A stretch of DNA of 64,000 nucleotides, from NCBI RefSeq assembly GCF_013170705.1, contig NZ_CP033334.1, forward strand, positions 2,953,501-3,017,500. Reading direction: 5' to 3'. The notes below the pieces were generated by a model. The model saw only the letters and a list, made by a program, of their open reading frames with translations, was not told the DNA's origin and searched no databases. The DNA comes from Mesorhizobium loti (GTDB lineage: Bacteria; Pseudomonadota; Alphaproteobacteria; Rhizobiales; Rhizobiaceae). Position numbers and translations under genes: made by a program. This document shows positions 1-8,165 of the stretch, in pieces. Within the stretch, counting starts at the first letter, position 1, and each line of letters starts with the position of its first letter.

Positions 1-527
1 TGGCCGTCGCGAGACAAGCCTCCGCCGGTGACAACGCAGTGCAGATGCGGATGATGAAGCAGGTTTTGGCCCCAGGTGTGCAACACGGCGAAGAAGCCGA
101 TCTCGGCGCCCAGGTGTTTGGGATCGGCGGCGATGGTGCGCAGCGTCTCGGCGGTGGCGCGGAAGAGAAGACTGTAGACGAGTGCCTTGTTCTGATAGGC
201 AATGGCGGCAATGGGCTCCGGCAGCGTGAAGACGACGTGAAAGTATTGCGTGTCGAGAAGCTCGGCGCGACGATCCTCCAGCCATTGTGCGCGGGCCAGC
301 GATTGGCAGCGGGGGCAATGCCTGTCGCGGCAGCTGTTGAAGGCGATGCGTCGGTGGCCGCATTGATCACATGCTTCGACGTGCCCGCCGAGCGCGGCGG
401 TCCGGCACAGTTCAATCGCCGTCATGACACGGCGCTGGGCGGTCGACAGCGACGCATCATGCTGTGCGCGATAGGCCTCGCCGTAGCGGCGGAAGATATC
501 CGCCACTTCCGGCCCCGAGCGGGCCAT
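1..527 (-). CDS. IS91-family transposase, N-terminal part (runs off window)
   Basis: Reading leftward from ATG at 527 the frame is open to the window edge. The protein has the N-terminal zinc-binding domain of IS91-type rolling-circle transposases: paired cysteines in 'ELCRTAALGGHVEACDQCGH' and then 'CRDRHCPRC', followed by 'FHVVFTLP' and an 'HTWGQNLLHHPHLHC' block that supplies the HUH-type histidines of the Y2/Y1 nuclease. The catalytic tyrosines lie beyond the edge. It starts 6 bases after the stop of the integrase at 534-1415, so the two are read as one transcript. Integrase plus IS91 transposase pairs are a common module in Rhizobiales. Family call is firm; completeness unknown. Confidence 0.85.
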   Translation of the reverse strand, partial: MARSGPEVADIFRRYGEAYRAQHDASLSTAQRRVMTAIELCRTAALGGHVEACDQCGHRRIAFNSCRDRHCPRCQSLARAQWLEDRRAELLDTQYFHVVFTLPEPIAAIAYQNKALVYSLLFRATAETLRTIAADPKHLGAEIGFFAVLHTWGQNLLHHPHLHCVVTGGGLSRDG

Positions 528-533
528 TGCCGC

Positions 534-1415
534 TCAGAAGTATTGCGGTTTGGCGGGTGGCGACAGGATGGGCGCTGGACGCGGTAAGAGCTCGAAGGGG
601 CTCGACGTGGCGCAGACCTTGTTGGTGGCAATCCGCAGGTAATGGGCGGTGGTCGCGAGGCTGCGGTGACCGAGCAGCAGTTGAATGGTGCGCACGTCGG
701 CGCCGGCCTCCAATAGATGGACGGCGAAGGCGTGCCGCAAACTATGGGGCGTGACCGGTTTGGACAATTCGGAGAGGTCGCGCGCTTTCGCGCAGGCTTG
801 TCCCACCGCACTCCTGGTGATCGGCTGGCTGGCGCGATCGCCGGGGAAGAGCCACGCCTTTGGCCGCCGCATCTTCCAATAGTCGCGCAGGATCTCCAGC
901 AGCTTGGGCGACAGCATCACATAGCGGTCCTTCTGACCTTTGCCCTGTTCGATGCGGATGACCATTCTCTGGCTGTCGATGTTCGTGGGCTTCAGCTGCA
1001 CCGCCTCCGAGATGCGCAAGCCGGCGGCATAGCAAGTGGTCAGGATGGCGTTGTGTTTGAGGTCGAGGACGCAACCGAGGAACCGCTGAACTTCGTCGGG
1101 ACTGAGGACGATCGGCAGCTTCTGCGGCTTCTTGGGAAGCGGCAGGACCTCTTCAGGCGCCCAATCCCGCTCGAGCGTCACCTTGTAAAGAAACCGCAGC
1201 GCCGCAATGGCGGTGTGGATCGAGCCGGGCGATAGCTTCTTCTCATTGGTCAGATAGACCTGATAGGTCCGAATGTCCTCTCGCCCGAGCAAGTCCGGCG
1301 ACTTGCCGAAGTGGCGGGCAAACAGCGAGACCTGCTGAAGGTAGGAGAGCTGGGTATTGAGCGAAAGGTTGCGCACCTCCATGTCCTCGCTCATGCGCTG
1401 GCGAAGTTGGGTCAT
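534..1415 (-). CDS. Tyrosine recombinase linked to IS91-type transposase
   Basis: A 293-residue phage-integrase family protein. An N-terminal SAM-like DNA-binding domain ('LSLNTQLSYLQQVSLFARHF') precedes the catalytic domain, with the first arginine in 'CYAAGLRISEA', the 'HSLRH' box, 'LLGH' and the nucleophile tyrosine in 'TTAHYLRI'. The start at 1415 was chosen because AAGGAG lies 7 bases upstream; an earlier in-frame ATG at 1457 has no such site. The stop is 6 bases before the IS91 transposase start, so the pair forms one unit. It probably assists movement of the IS91-type element (inference). Confidence 0.85.
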   Translation of the reverse strand: MTQLRQRMSEDMEVRNLSLNTQLSYLQQVSLFARHFGKSPDLLGREDIRTYQVYLTNEKKLSPGSIHTAIAALRFLYKVTLERDWAPEEVLPLPKKPQKLPIVLSPDEVQRFLGCVLDLKHNAILTTCYAAGLRISEAVQLKPTNIDSQRMVIRIEQGKGQKDRYVMLSPKLLEILRDYWKMRRPKAWLFPGDRASQPITRSAVGQACAKARDLSELSKPVTPHSLRHAFAVHLLEAGADVRTIQLLLGHRSLATTAHYLRIATNKVCATSSPFELLPRPAPILSPPAKPQYF

Positions 1416-1547
1416 CACAAGCTCCTTTGTCCGATGGAATGGGCTGCAAGCAGCCACTCCATGCTGACGCAGTCGGAGCTTGTTGTGGACACATGACCAG
1501 CGCGACAGACGACGCGATCAACACCACGCCGGTGGCACACCTCCTTG

Positions 1548-1569
1548 CCGCTCCGCAATCGCGGAGCGG
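1548..1569. repeat. Perfect 9-bp hairpin between integrase module and RIT element
   Basis: CCGCTCCGC, loop AATC, GCGGAGCGG. It lies upstream of the integrase gene and 16 bases outside the left end of the RIT element. IS91-type elements carry hairpins near their ends, so it may mark a terminus of that element; a terminator is less likely because no T run follows. Confidence 0.4.
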
Positions 1570-1584
1570 GTTAGTCCAACACCT

Positions 1585-1612
1585 GTTATGTTGCGGCCAG
1601 ATTTATGTTGCG
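1585..1612 (+). repeat. RIT left terminal inverted repeat
   Basis: 28 bases identical to the reverse complement of 4943-4970. Contains two direct TTATGTTGCG copies 7 bases apart, a likely recombinase-binding array. Confidence 0.85.
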
Positions 1613-1691
1613 GTTGCAGGGGATGAGCCAAGGCTCTCGGTGACTTCCTTGGCCCAAGCCGCCACATAAGAAGAACGGCGATGGTAGTTGC

Positions 1692-2687
1692 CTACAATGC
1701 TTTCAGGAATGCCATCAATGACGGCAGGGATCGTTGCCGTGGGGGCTCTTTCAAGCCGCTAATATCAACCTTGGCCAACGCCTTGGCCTTCATATCCAGA
1801 TCCACCTCGGCGTAGATGTGCGTGGTGTCCAACGACACATGGCCCAGCCAAGCGCGGATCGTGTTGATATCGACACCTGCACGCAGGAGGTGGACGGCTG
1901 TTGTGTGCCGAATCGTATGGGGGCTGACGCGCTTCGTGGCCAGGGTCGGAACGGTTTTGCTTGCCATGGCAGCATATTGCGTCACGACGCGGTGTATTCC
2001 GAACCGCGTCAGAGGCTCCTTCATCCGCCCCAGAAAGACCGCATCGCTATTATCCCGATCGGTCGCGAGGCCGGCCAGCGATGTTGCCGTCGCTGGCCAC
2101 AATGGGCAGATCCGGATCTTGTTTCCCTTGCCATGAAGGCGCACTGAAGGAGACGCGCCCAGTTGAAGATTACCGACCGTCAATTTTGCTGCCTCATCCG
2201 CGCGAGCACCGCTGTTGTACAGGAATAGCAGCAGAGCATGGTCGCGCGCGCCCAGAGTCGTACGCCTGTCGGGTTGACCGAGAAGCGCATCCATCTCGGC
2301 CTTTTCGAGATATCCAATCGCGGCCTTTGCCGTCTTCTTGAATGGTATTGCCCTTATCTCGGAACACCAGGCCAGGTGGACCGGCGAACGCATGCCGATG
2401 AAGCGTGCCAGTGAATGAATGGTCGCAAGCCGTTGATTGCGGGTCGCATCGCTGCATCGGCGATCACGTTCCAGGTGGTCCAGGAACTTGCGGGCGATGT
2501 CCGGCGTCAGATCTTCGACGGTCATGCGATCGATGGCGCAGCCTTCCTGTTTGCTGGCAAACGGCAGCAACAGGGCCAGCGTGTCGCGGTAGCTGGCTTG
2601 GGTGTTGCGGGAAAGATTGCGCTCGGCGACCAGATGTTCCAGTAGAAACCGACGGATCCACGGGCCAAGGAGGTTTTTATCCTTCAT
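1692..2687 (-). CDS. Tyrosine recombinase, third gene of RIT trio
   Basis: About 331 residues. N-terminal core-binding domain ('AERNLSRNTQASYRDTLALL'), then the catalytic arginine in 'LYNSGARADEAAKL', 'HTIRH', 'WLGHVSLDTTHIY' with the nucleophile tyrosine. The start at 2687 (MKDKNLLGPW) is preferred over 2714 because the shorter form begins just inside the stop of the preceding recombinase gene (2677), an 11-base overlap that implies translational coupling. All catalytic residues are present, so the enzyme is probably active. In the trio this is the promoter-distal gene. Confidence 0.85.
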   Translation of the reverse strand: MKDKNLLGPWIRRFLLEHLVAERNLSRNTQASYRDTLALLLPFASKQEGCAIDRMTVEDLTPDIARKFLDHLERDRRCSDATRNQRLATIHSLARFIGMRSPVHLAWCSEIRAIPFKKTAKAAIGYLEKAEMDALLGQPDRRTTLGARDHALLLFLYNSGARADEAAKLTVGNLQLGASPSVRLHGKGNKIRICPLWPATATSLAGLATDRDNSDAVFLGRMKEPLTRFGIHRVVTQYAAMASKTVPTLATKRVSPHTIRHTTAVHLLRAGVDINTIRAWLGHVSLDTTHIYAEVDLDMKAKALAKVDISGLKEPPRQRSLPSLMAFLKAL

Positions 2688-3621
2688 GGCCGGCCCCCAT
2701 CGCGTACTGTGCAAAGCGCTCGCTGGCCGCCTGGAGGAGATCCGGCGTCATCTGCAAATAGCGCTGGGTTGAACGTATATCGATGTGGCCAAGGTAGGTT
2801 GCGAGTTGCGGGAGCAATCGTTGCACGTTTTGGCCGGAGCGATACCAGGCAATCACCCGGTGCACGGCCGCCGTGTGACGAATATCGTGCAGCCGTGGCG
2901 GCCGCAGCTCGCCGATAGGGCAACTGATTCCGGCAGCTCGACGGACGTGCTGGAACCAGGAAATGACCCGCACGTAATGCCACGGCCGGCCATCGCGCGT
3001 GGTGAACAACGCAGATTCTTCCCCGCGCGGCAAAGGTAGAAGGTGCCGGCGTTCGATATGCGCAGCCAGCTCGCAGTTGAGCTTTGGTCCGATCGGCACG
3101 AGACGCGTTTTGAAGAACTTCGTGTCGCGGACGGTGATGATCTGCTCGGTCAGATTCACGTCGTGCAAGACCAAGCGAAGCGCCTCGCCGATGCGCATGC
3201 CGCTACCGTAAAGCAGCAGGAGAAGGGTACGATAAATTGTCGGCACCTGGGGGCTGTGCCCATCCTTCAGGATCGAGGTCGCGGCCAGCAGCCGACGCAG
3301 CTCTTCCGTCGAATAGACGTACGGTGTTTGTTGCGGCGGCAGCTTCGGCAATGATGTCGGCAGTGGCGAGAACGTCGCATAGCCGCGGCTGACGGCGAAG
3401 CGATAAAATCCGCTCAGGACCTTGTAGCGCAGCATCCATGTGGCACTGAGCGAACCGCTGCCTTGGAGAAAGATGGCGACCGCCTCGGGGGTAATCTCGC
3501 TGATCTCGCGATTGCCCATCACGCGGCAGAACCGGCGCAGCAACACCTCGGCGGACCCGAAACGCATGCCCAATGACCGCTGCTTGGCCAGATAGTTGTC
3601 GATGACATCGGCCAGCATCAT
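2677..3621 (-). CDS. Tyrosine recombinase, second gene of RIT trio
   Basis: 314 residues. The catalytic arginine is in 'LYGSGMRIGEALRL', followed by 'LHDIRHTAAVHRV', 'YLGHIDIRSTQRYL' with the active tyrosine. An insertion between the HxxR box and the LGH motif ('IAWYRSGQNVQRLLPQLATY') is longer than in XerC/D. The start codon overlaps the stop of the upstream recombinase by 4 bases (ATGA at 3618-3621), so the trio is one polycistronic unit. Confidence 0.85.
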   Translation of the reverse strand: MMLADVIDNYLAKQRSLGMRFGSAEVLLRRFCRVMGNREISEITPEAVAIFLQGSGSLSATWMLRYKVLSGFYRFAVSRGYATFSPLPTSLPKLPPQQTPYVYSTEELRRLLAATSILKDGHSPQVPTIYRTLLLLLYGSGMRIGEALRLVLHDVNLTEQIITVRDTKFFKTRLVPIGPKLNCELAAHIERRHLLPLPRGEESALFTTRDGRPWHYVRVISWFQHVRRAAGISCPIGELRPPRLHDIRHTAAVHRVIAWYRSGQNVQRLLPQLATYLGHIDIRSTQRYLQMTPDLLQAASERFAQYAMGAGHEG

Positions 3622-4844
3622 TGGAGTTCTCCCAGGTCGAATGCAGCAACCTCGCGAAGGGCCTTGATGTTCACCTTGGCGTAGATACTGGTTGTCGCCG
3701 CGCTACTGTGTCCCAAATGATCTCCGATCTCCTTTATCGACAGACCTTCGGCAAGAAGCCGAGAGGCGCAGGCATGGCGCAGTGCATGCCCTCCGCGATG
3801 AGCCGCTTCGATTCCAAGCGCGACAAATCTGCGGTTCGCGACATCATAGATGCTCCCCGCCTTCAACGGCCGACGGGGTGCTTGCATGCAAAGGAAGATC
3901 TCTGGGCACGATGACGGCGGCCGCACCGTGTCGATGTAGCGGGCGAGCGCCTCAGCAACAGACGAAACAAGTGGATAGATCTGCAGCTGGCGGCGCTTCA
4001 GACGGAAAAGCCTGAGCGTCCGACCGGACCAGTCGATCTGATCGAGGCGCAATGCCACTACTTCCCCGCTGCGCATTCCATAGACCGCAAGCAGCAGTAG
4101 GATTGCACGATCGCGGATGTCTCGCGGCTTGTCGGTCTCGGCATCGGCCAACATGCGCTGCACGTCTGACCAGTCCGGGGCGTACGGCAGAGACTCCTGT
4201 CGATAGAGCCGGGGACGGCAAATCGATCCGGCTAGACTGTCTGCGCACATTCCCCGCTTTCCTGCGTAGCGCAGAAATCCGCGCAGAGCCGAAGCGGTAT
4301 TGGCGACCGACACGCGGGACCATCGTCCCGTTGCCTGGGTAACGAAATAAGCGTCTATGTCGCCGGCCTGAAGATTGCCAAGATGCCGATTTGTCTCGTC
4401 ACACCAGCGCAGGAACCTACCGATCACACGGGTCCATTGCTCGAGTGTCGATGGTGTGAATCCGCGCTCATCGCGCATCCATCTCACATAATCGTCGAGT
4501 TGGTTCTGATACTCAAACCCGGCACTCGGTTCACGCCACCAGCCGAGAAATCGAAGCCAAGGTCGTCCGATATCGACTACTCTTCGCGCCGCTGTGACCG
4601 CTCCGTGGGCCTGTTGCCTCTCAATGGCAATCCGTCGAAGTGCCTCGATGTCGATGCCTTCCGAAGCGGCATCCGGGCCGAGACGCGTGGCAATCCACAA
4701 CAGCTCGTTGCGCTTTATCGTCAGCGAAGCGGGAGTCGCCCCGCATTCAGCACAGTGGCGAAGGTAACGGTCCCGCTCTTCGGCAAACGGCGTGTCATCA
4801 TGGTAGTGGCCGGCCGAATGGCCGGCATCAGTCGTCAGATCCAT
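3618..4844 (-). CDS. Tyrosine recombinase, first gene of RIT trio
   Basis: 408 residues, the longest of the three. An N-terminal extension of about 120 residues is followed by a core-binding domain ('YVRWMRDERGFTPSTLEQW') and a catalytic domain with 'AVYGMRSGEVVALRL', 'HALRHACASRLL', 'HLGHSSAATTSIY'. A GGAGG site 6 bases before ATG 4844 sets the start. It is the promoter-proximal gene of the trio; its promoter must lie in the 100 bases between 4844 and the right inverted repeat, which also hold the inward TTATGTTGCG copy (4887-4896), so a recombinase bound there could control its own transcription (inference). Confidence 0.85.
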   Translation of the reverse strand: MDLTTDAGHSAGHYHDDTPFAEERDRYLRHCAECGATPASLTIKRNELLWIATRLGPDAASEGIDIEALRRIAIERQQAHGAVTAARRVVDIGRPWLRFLGWWREPSAGFEYQNQLDDYVRWMRDERGFTPSTLEQWTRVIGRFLRWCDETNRHLGNLQAGDIDAYFVTQATGRWSRVSVANTASALRGFLRYAGKRGMCADSLAGSICRPRLYRQESLPYAPDWSDVQRMLADAETDKPRDIRDRAILLLLAVYGMRSGEVVALRLDQIDWSGRTLRLFRLKRRQLQIYPLVSSVAEALARYIDTVRPPSSCPEIFLCMQAPRRPLKAGSIYDVANRRFVALGIEAAHRGGHALRHACASRLLAEGLSIKEIGDHLGHSSAATTSIYAKVNIKALREVAAFDLGELQ

Positions 4845-4942
4845 CGCAAACCTCCATTGGAAAAGGCTTGCTACCCAGCCATTGAATTATGTTGCGTCAA
4901 GAACCCGAAGATGGCCAAGCGCCCGAGCAACAGCGAGGCTTG

Positions 4943-4970
4943 CGCAACATAAATCTGGCCGCAACATAAC
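4943..4970 (-). repeat. RIT right terminal inverted repeat
   Basis: Perfect 28-bp inverted match to 1585-1612. It abuts codons of the truncated istA gene, fixing the element boundary on this side. Confidence 0.85.
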
Positions 4971-5325
4971 GGCTGTAGCGATAGCCGTCCGGGTGGCGCG
5001 CGATGTATTCGTCCCACAGGATCTGCAGCGTCACGTGCTTGCGCTTCAGCTCGCGATGGATCTGCGCCCAGTCAGGCTCGACGCTGCGGCGGTGCCCCGT
5101 CTTTGTCCCGGCAGCCTTGTAGAGCGCGGCCTCCAGAACCGTATCGGTAATCTCCTCACCGAGTGGCCACACCAGCCCGGCAGCCTCGGCGCGCCGCAGC
5201 GTCTCGCGCACCGTCGAGGGCGCGGCCCCGACCCGGTACGAGATCGCCTTGTGGCCAAGGCCTTCTTCAAATCGGTATCGCAAAATCTCACGGACGCGCC
5301 GCATGGTCAGTCTCTCCGCCGGCAT
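4971..5325 (-). pseudogene. istA: IS21-family transposase istA, 5' fragment cut by RIT element
   Basis: ATG at 5325 (MPAERLTMRRVREILRY) opens a typical IstA N-terminus: a helix-turn-helix ('GHKAISYRVGAAPSTVRETL') and then 'ELKRKHVTLQILWDEYIA'. The frame ends at the RIT boundary after 'DGYRYS', where intact IstA continues 'RFCELY'. About 118 codons remain of a protein that is normally near 500; the DDE domain and istB are gone. Confidence 0.8.
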
Positions 5326-5403
5326 CTGGTTCCTTCCTCTGGACAATCCCAAGGGAACGAACCTGTAACCGGCAGAGCACCCGGCCCAAACACCGCCACG
5401 AGG

Positions 5404-5500
5404 GGGGCGGCTTCATCTCGGAATCAGGGGGCGACTATTTCTCGGAATGAGGGGGCGGCATCATTTCGGAATACGGGGGCGGCATGCCTCGGAATCAGCA
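5404..5500. repeat. IS21 terminal tandem repeats and element end
   Basis: Four roughly 24-bp tandem units with core TCTCGGAAT..GGGGGCG start near 5416, 5440, 5465 and 5488 upstream of istA. The outermost copy ends TCAGCA at 5500, i.e. TGCTGATTCCGA on the minus strand, the usual IS21-type terminus. Such multiple repeats are transposase binding sites in IS21 elements. The right boundary of the IS21 remnant is therefore 5500. Confidence 0.7.
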
Positions 5501-5922
5501 CAGCGCCCACAAACCGAGTGCACACGGGCAATTTGCAGGCCCGAATGGCCGCCTCTCCGCATGACTCCGTTCGGGAGTGCTTTCGGGATGCGAACTGGCG
5601 AGCCACCTCCCCACGCCCGAGTTTCTACGATGTTGTGCCGTACCTCTAGCTCTTCCAGGTCAAAGGACGCACTAGAAGGACAGCAATACTGACTTATTTG
5701 CTTGTGCTTCCCTGCTCACAGCACGGGAATCTCTGTTTACTTGCCAAACAAGTTCTGCATAAAAAAGAGGCAGGCGCCGATTCGGTAGCCTGCCTCTGTC
5801 TTTACGCGTACTCGCGGTCAATGTGGCGCCGAGTGGACGAACAAAGACCGCGAGTCCGCTCCCTAGCAGGTCGGTAGCTAGCGTCCTGAGGCTTCATTGG
5901 CAAGCCACAGGAGTAAAGACTA
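5501..5922. other. Intergenic stretch; no gene recognised apart from a terminator
   Basis: No convincing coding frame, tRNA or repeat was seen between the IS21 end and the YjzC-like gene. The only clear signal is the hairpin at 5766-5797. Confidence 0.5.
5766..5797. terminator. Bidirectional intrinsic terminator
   Basis: 10-bp perfect stem AGAGGCAGGC / GCCTGCCTCT with a 12-base loop. An A run precedes it and GTCTTT follows, so it can act on both strands. Confidence 0.7.
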
Positions 5923-6105
5923 ATGGCGAAGAATCCTCCCCTTCGGCCTGGTCAACCCGCTCCACGGTCAGGTCAGTACGAAATTACTGGCCCACGTGGC
6001 GGCAAGGGACCGGAAAGAACAGTGACTCGCAATGAGCCACTACCGCCGACTCCGTCAAAGGGATCCACTTACAAGCTTGTGGATCCGACCAAGCACGGAA
6101 AATAA
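5923..6105 (+). CDS. YjzC-like small protein
   Basis: 60 residues beginning MAKNPPLRPGQPAPRSGQYE and continuing with 'GPRGGKGPERTVTRNEPLPP' and 'YKLVDPTKH'. This is the pattern of the Bacillus YjzC family (G-Q-P-A-P-x-S-G-Q-Y, then GPRGG, then PLPPTP), whose function is unknown. AGGAG lies 8 bases before the ATG. The gene heads a small-protein operon with the 46-residue gene and the interrupted gene downstream; a GC hairpin lies between the first two. Confidence 0.75.
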   Translation: MAKNPPLRPGQPAPRSGQYEITGPRGGKGPERTVTRNEPLPPTPSKGSTYKLVDPTKHGK

Positions 6106-6110
6106 AATGA

Positions 6111-6130
6111 CGGCGGGCTTCGGCCCGCCG
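6111..6130 (+). terminator. GC-rich hairpin after the YjzC-like gene
   Basis: CGGCGGGC, loop TTCG, GCCCGCCG: 8-bp stem with a UUCG tetraloop, directly after the stop at 6105. The T run after it is poor (GTTTCACG), so it may be a weak terminator or an mRNA-stabilising hairpin. Confidence 0.55.
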
Positions 6131-6155
6131 GTTTCACGATTAGCGGAGGGACGAA

Positions 6156-6296
6156 ATGGTTAAGAAGATTGAAGTTGTTAAAAGGCCTGCAGGTGACGGG
6201 AAGACTCGCACTGGCGCAACCAACGAAACAAAATCTCTGAGTACCGATCACTACAAAGCGCGGCTGGGCGTGAAAAGCGGCGGGAAGAAGTCTTGA
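6156..6296 (+). CDS. 46-residue basic hypothetical protein
   Basis: MVKKIEVVKRPAGDGKTRTG to a C-terminus GVKSGGKKS. It is Lys/Gly-rich with no membrane segment. GGAGGG stands 5 bases before the ATG. The stop overlaps the TTG start of the next gene (TTGA at 6293-6296), indicating coupling. Family not recognised. Confidence 0.65.
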   Translation: MVKKIEVVKRPAGDGKTRTGATNETKSLSTDHYKARLGVKSGGKKS

Positions 6297-6658
6297 GCCT
6301 CAGCAATTTGGCCGATCTCTTCACAGTGATCGGCTTTCCTCTTGGCTTGGTTGGCGTCGGACTAGTTTTATACCAAATGCGAACCGACAAATTGTCAGCC
6401 TCTGCAGGAGCCGTGGCTACACTACACGAGAATATTCGCGTACGGATCGACATGTTGTCCCGCTTAGATCCGACTCTCGGCGATAGCGAAAACCCTGAAT
6501 GGGCCGGTGCCTTTCGCGACCTCCTAAACGATCTGGAAGTAGCTTGCGCCACCTACCTTGATAGCCAATTCAGCGGTAGGACTGGAAAGCTGGCCGAATT
6601 CCTCATTCACGACATGTTGAAGTTGTTCCAAGATGATGAGTCGCTACGGGAGCATCTA
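6293..6658 (+). pseudogene. Small membrane-anchored hypothetical gene, 5' part, split by IS5
   Basis: TTG start overlapping the preceding stop. The product has one N-terminal hydrophobic helix ('LADLFTVIGFPLGLVGVGLVLY') and then a soluble helical region. At codon 122 the IS5-family element enters. Removing the element and one copy of the TA duplication joins 6658 to 8166 in frame and gives a further 21 residues (RAAIHDPDTFANIRDFLALEK) to a stop at 8229-8231, so the original protein was 143 residues. As it stands it ends two codons into the IS (HLAGC). Function unknown. Confidence 0.75.
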
Positions 6659-7000
6659 GCAGGCTGTTGAAGAAGTGTCCCGTTTGGCTTTGAGGATGGC
6701 CTCATCGCCATTGTGATAGGCGAATGTGATCTCGATGGAGCCGTCGTCGAGTAGTTCGGCGGAGCCATCACCAGTGGCTTCGTCCATTTCGTCGAAGCCG
6801 GCCCATGTGAAGAATACCATCGAGGGACCGTAGTTGAGATCGAGGCTGGCTTGCAGAGCGCCAAAGGCGATCTCACCGGTGTTGTCGGCCCCGATGGTGA
6901 CCATGGCGGGACCGCAGAGGCTGAGATAGCCGCAATCCCACAGATCGGCCTCGACGATATGCCAGCGGTCAATCAGCTTGCAGTCCGCCGGCGCGCTCAT
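6656..7000 (-). CDS. IS5 accessory ORF, 114-residue hypothetical protein
   Basis: Begins MSAPADCKLIDRWHIVEADL, coupled to the transposase by an ATGA overlap. It is acidic, with 'DGSIEITFAYHNGDEAILKA' near the C-terminus. The stop codon TAG is completed by the target-site bases CTA (6656-6658), so the C-terminal residue is the last one encoded by the IS end. Function not known; it may be a passenger or transposition modulator. Confidence 0.65.
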   Translation of the reverse strand: MSAPADCKLIDRWHIVEADLWDCGYLSLCGPAMVTIGADNTGEIAFGALQASLDLNYGPSMVFFTWAGFDEMDEATGDGSAELLDDGSIEITFAYHNGDEAILKAKRDTSSTAC

Positions 7001-8163
7001 GTCGGCACCGCGATCAACTTGGGCAGCCGCACCAGATTGTAGGCGGCAGCCGCGAAGGTGAAGGCCCATCCGACACGGTCGCGACCGCGGAACTTCGTCT
7101 TCTCTTGACCTGCGATGACCTTGATCCAGCCGAACGCCTCCTCGATGCGTTTGCGGATGCGCTGGCTGACGACATAGCCGACGTGCCGGGTCGTGCGACG
7201 ATCTATAGCGGAACGGCGCCCGTTCGTGTTCTGCGCCACGTGTGGCGTCACCTTCATCGAGCGCAACTCGTTAATGAAGTCCTCCGCGTCATAGGCCTTG
7301 TCGGCGCCGAGGGTGATGGCTTGCGGTCGCTCGGCGCGGGGTTCGATCATGTGCAGAGCCGCCACTCGTTCGGCATGCCCGTCGGCCAGCGTCAGGCAGG
7401 CATCAACCAGAAGACCATGCCGGTTCTCCATCAGCCCGTGCCCCATGAAGCTGAGCTTGGCCTCCTTGCCTTTCCCCTTGCGGAACAGCCGAGCATCACG
7501 ATCAGTGGTCGAGGCATGCGTCTCGTTCGAGCGCTTCTGGCCATGGAAGTCCGCCTCCTCATTGCGCCCGCCACCCGACGGTGGCTCATCCAAGCCGTCC
7601 TTCCGCTTGAAGCTCTTCATCGACGCCCAGGCCTCGATCAAGGTGCCGTCGACTGAGAAGTGATCCGTGGAGAGAAGCTTCTTCACCTTGGGCTGCGCCA
7701 GGACAGCGTTCAAGAACTTCGCCGCGATGTCGCCCTCCAGCAGCCGGTCGCGGTTCTTCGAGAAGACCGAGTGATCCCAGGCCGCGTCGTCAACGCCGAT
7801 GCCGACGAACCAGCGGAACAGAAGATCGTATTCCAGCCGCTCCATCAAAAGCCGTTCAGAGCGGATCGAATAGAACGCCTGCAACAGCATTGCCCTGAGC
7901 AGCTTCTCCGGCGGGATCGAAGGTCGCCCGATCGGCGAATACAGCGCCGCGAAGTCCCGCTCTAACGCTGCCAGCGCCTCATTCACTATCCGACGGATCG
8001 CGCGCAGTGGATGATCGCGCCGAACCCGCGCCTCGAGATCAACGTAGCTGAACAACTCGCCAGTTCGATTGTCGCCGCCGCGCACGATTCACCCTCCGCA
8101 TTCTCGCGAAATGAGTGAATCACGGAGCTACCCCAACCGCGAGCCCCTTTTTCAACAGCCTGC
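6659..8163 (-). mobile_element. Complete IS5-family insertion sequence, 1505 bp
   Basis: Terminal inverted repeats GCAGGCTGTTGAA at 6659 and its complement ending at 8163, continuing imperfectly inward (GAAGTG versus AAAGGG). TA is duplicated on each side (6657-6658, 8164-8165). The flanks rejoin into an uninterrupted reading frame, so the insertion is precise and fairly recent. It carries a transposase and a downstream accessory ORF. Confidence 0.9.
6997..8085 (-). CDS. IS5-family DDE transposase
   Basis: 362 residues. N-terminal DUF772-like region ('HPLRAIRRIVNEALAALERD', 'GRPSIPPEKLLRAMLLQAFY'), then the DDE nuclease: first Asp in 'FSVDGTLIEAWASMKSF', second in 'LGADKAYDAEDF', and Glu in 'RKRIEEAFGWIK'. 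Full length with all three acidic residues, so probably functional. The stop overlaps the start of the accessory ORF by 4 bases (ATGA at 6997-7000). Confidence 0.9.
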   Translation of the reverse strand: MRGGDNRTGELFSYVDLEARVRRDHPLRAIRRIVNEALAALERDFAALYSPIGRPSIPPEKLLRAMLLQAFYSIRSERLLMERLEYDLLFRWFVGIGVDDAAWDHSVFSKNRDRLLEGDIAAKFLNAVLAQPKVKKLLSTDHFSVDGTLIEAWASMKSFKRKDGLDEPPSGGGRNEEADFHGQKRSNETHASTTDRDARLFRKGKGKEAKLSFMGHGLMENRHGLLVDACLTLADGHAERVAALHMIEPRAERPQAITLGADKAYDAEDFINELRSMKVTPHVAQNTNGRRSAIDRRTTRHVGYVVSQRIRKRIEEAFGWIKVIAGQEKTKFRGRDRVGWAFTFAAAAYNLVRLPKLIAVPT

Positions 8164-8165
8164 TA

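Larger units (their letters stand above)
1585..4970 (-). mobile_element. RIT element (recombinase in trio), complete with inverted ends
   Basis: Three overlapping tyrosine-recombinase genes on the minus strand are enclosed by a perfect 28-bp inverted repeat, 1585-1612 and 4943-4970. Each end holds two direct copies of TTATGTTGCG separated by 7 bases (1586-1595 and 1603-1612; mirrored at 4943-4952 and 4960-4969). A third, oppositely oriented copy lies inside each end: exact at 4887-4896 and with one mismatch at 1660-1669. This matches the layout described for RIT elements (three recombinases ritA, ritB, ritC flanked by inverted repeats). The right end abuts istA of an IS21 element, cut after codon 'DGYRYS'; the left flank is not istA, so the target was rearranged after or during insertion. 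Confidence 0.85.

Noticed and set aside
5404..5500. Tandem 24-bp repeats resembling a short CRISPR array
   Set aside because: Units are contiguous without spacers and lie at the 5' end of istA; they fit IS21 terminal repeats.
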